The notes beneath the pieces were generated by a model that had not been told where the DNA came from, did not search any database, and saw only the letters and a program-made list of their open reading frames with translations. Below, one piece after another: positions 6,447-6,503 of a DNA stretch of 6,503 nucleotides. The stretch is from assembly GCA_002306975.1 (NCBI GenBank), contig DBTI01000134.1:874-7376 (forward strand), in the 5' to 3' direction. The first letter of the stretch is position 1; every line of letters starts with the position of its first letter. The position numbers and the translations under genes were made by a program. This DNA is from Ruminococcaceae bacterium UBA1320 (GTDB lineage Bacteria > Bacillota > Clostridia > Oscillospirales > Ethanoligenentaceae).

Positions 6447-6503
6447 GTAACGAAAGAATTCTTTGGCATTGTTGAAAACAAGCCCGGCAAAAAGGCATAT
6501 ATT
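6447..6503 (+). CDS. Possible 5' end of a gene, weakly like galactose mutarotase; no canonical start codon
   Basis: The frame in phase with 6447 is open from 6396 to the window end. From 6450 it reads TKEFFGIVENKPGKKAYI. The pattern K-x-FFG, then about ten residues, then G-K-x-A-Y recalls the N-terminus of aldose 1-epimerases (galactose mutarotases), which interconvert alpha and beta hexoses in the cytoplasm. It lies just behind a strong promoter, as a new gene should. However, the frame holds no ATG, GTG or TTG. The nearby ATG at 6445 is out of phase and is followed at once by TAA, and no good ribosome site is visible. One lost base between 6448 and 6450 would restore an ATG-led frame. So this is either a broken gene, a sequence error, a rare start codon, or a chance open frame. 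Only about 19 residues can be judged. Confidence 0.3.

Overview
The window looks like chromosomal DNA of a spore-forming Firmicute of the class Clostridia. The evidence is moderate GC by eye, strong AGGAGG-type ribosome sites, intrinsic terminators with U-tracts, SigA-type promoters, and a YpeB germination protein, which is known from endospore formers. Genus and species cannot be fixed from the sequence alone.

Layout, left to right. (1) The C-terminal 99 codons of an HD-GYP cyclic-di-GMP phosphodiesterase-type protein, closed by an intrinsic terminator (311-353). (2) A 225-residue protein with two membrane segments and an extracytoplasmic domain that I do not recognise (429-1106, +). (3) A shared convergent terminator (1118-1153). 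(4) ypeB on the minus strand (1164-2522), standing alone without the sleB partner usual in Bacillus. (5) A 137-bp divergent control region. It holds a possible forespore-type promoter for ypeB, a GTGGATA/TATCCAC inverted repeat that also reads as two near-consensus DnaA boxes, a near-consensus SigA promoter (TTTACA-N17-TATAAT), and a perfect 33-bp palindrome lying over the end of the -10 and the start site. (6) A three-gene operon on the plus strand: a TetR-family repressor (2660-3283), an ABC ATPase of the LolD/MacB type (3311-4012) and a 773-residue duplicated FtsX-like permease (4012-6333). (7) A short 3' region with another near-perfect SigA promoter (TTGAAA-N17-TATAAT). Downstream is a reading frame running off the window whose peptide weakly recalls the N-terminus of galactose mutarotase, but which has no usable start codon.

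How the parts work together. The TetR protein probably binds the 33-bp palindrome, represses its own promoter, and so controls the ABC exporter behind it. An inducer, perhaps a compound handled by the transporter, would relieve this. No terminator is visible between tetR and the ATPase, and the ATPase stop overlaps the permease start by one base, so the three genes look co-transcribed. ypeB looks separately controlled and sporulation-linked. No CRISPR array, tRNA, rRNA or insertion sequence was seen. The most noteworthy signals are the long perfect operator, the solitary ypeB with its inverted repeat, and the start-less frame behind a strong promoter at the right edge.
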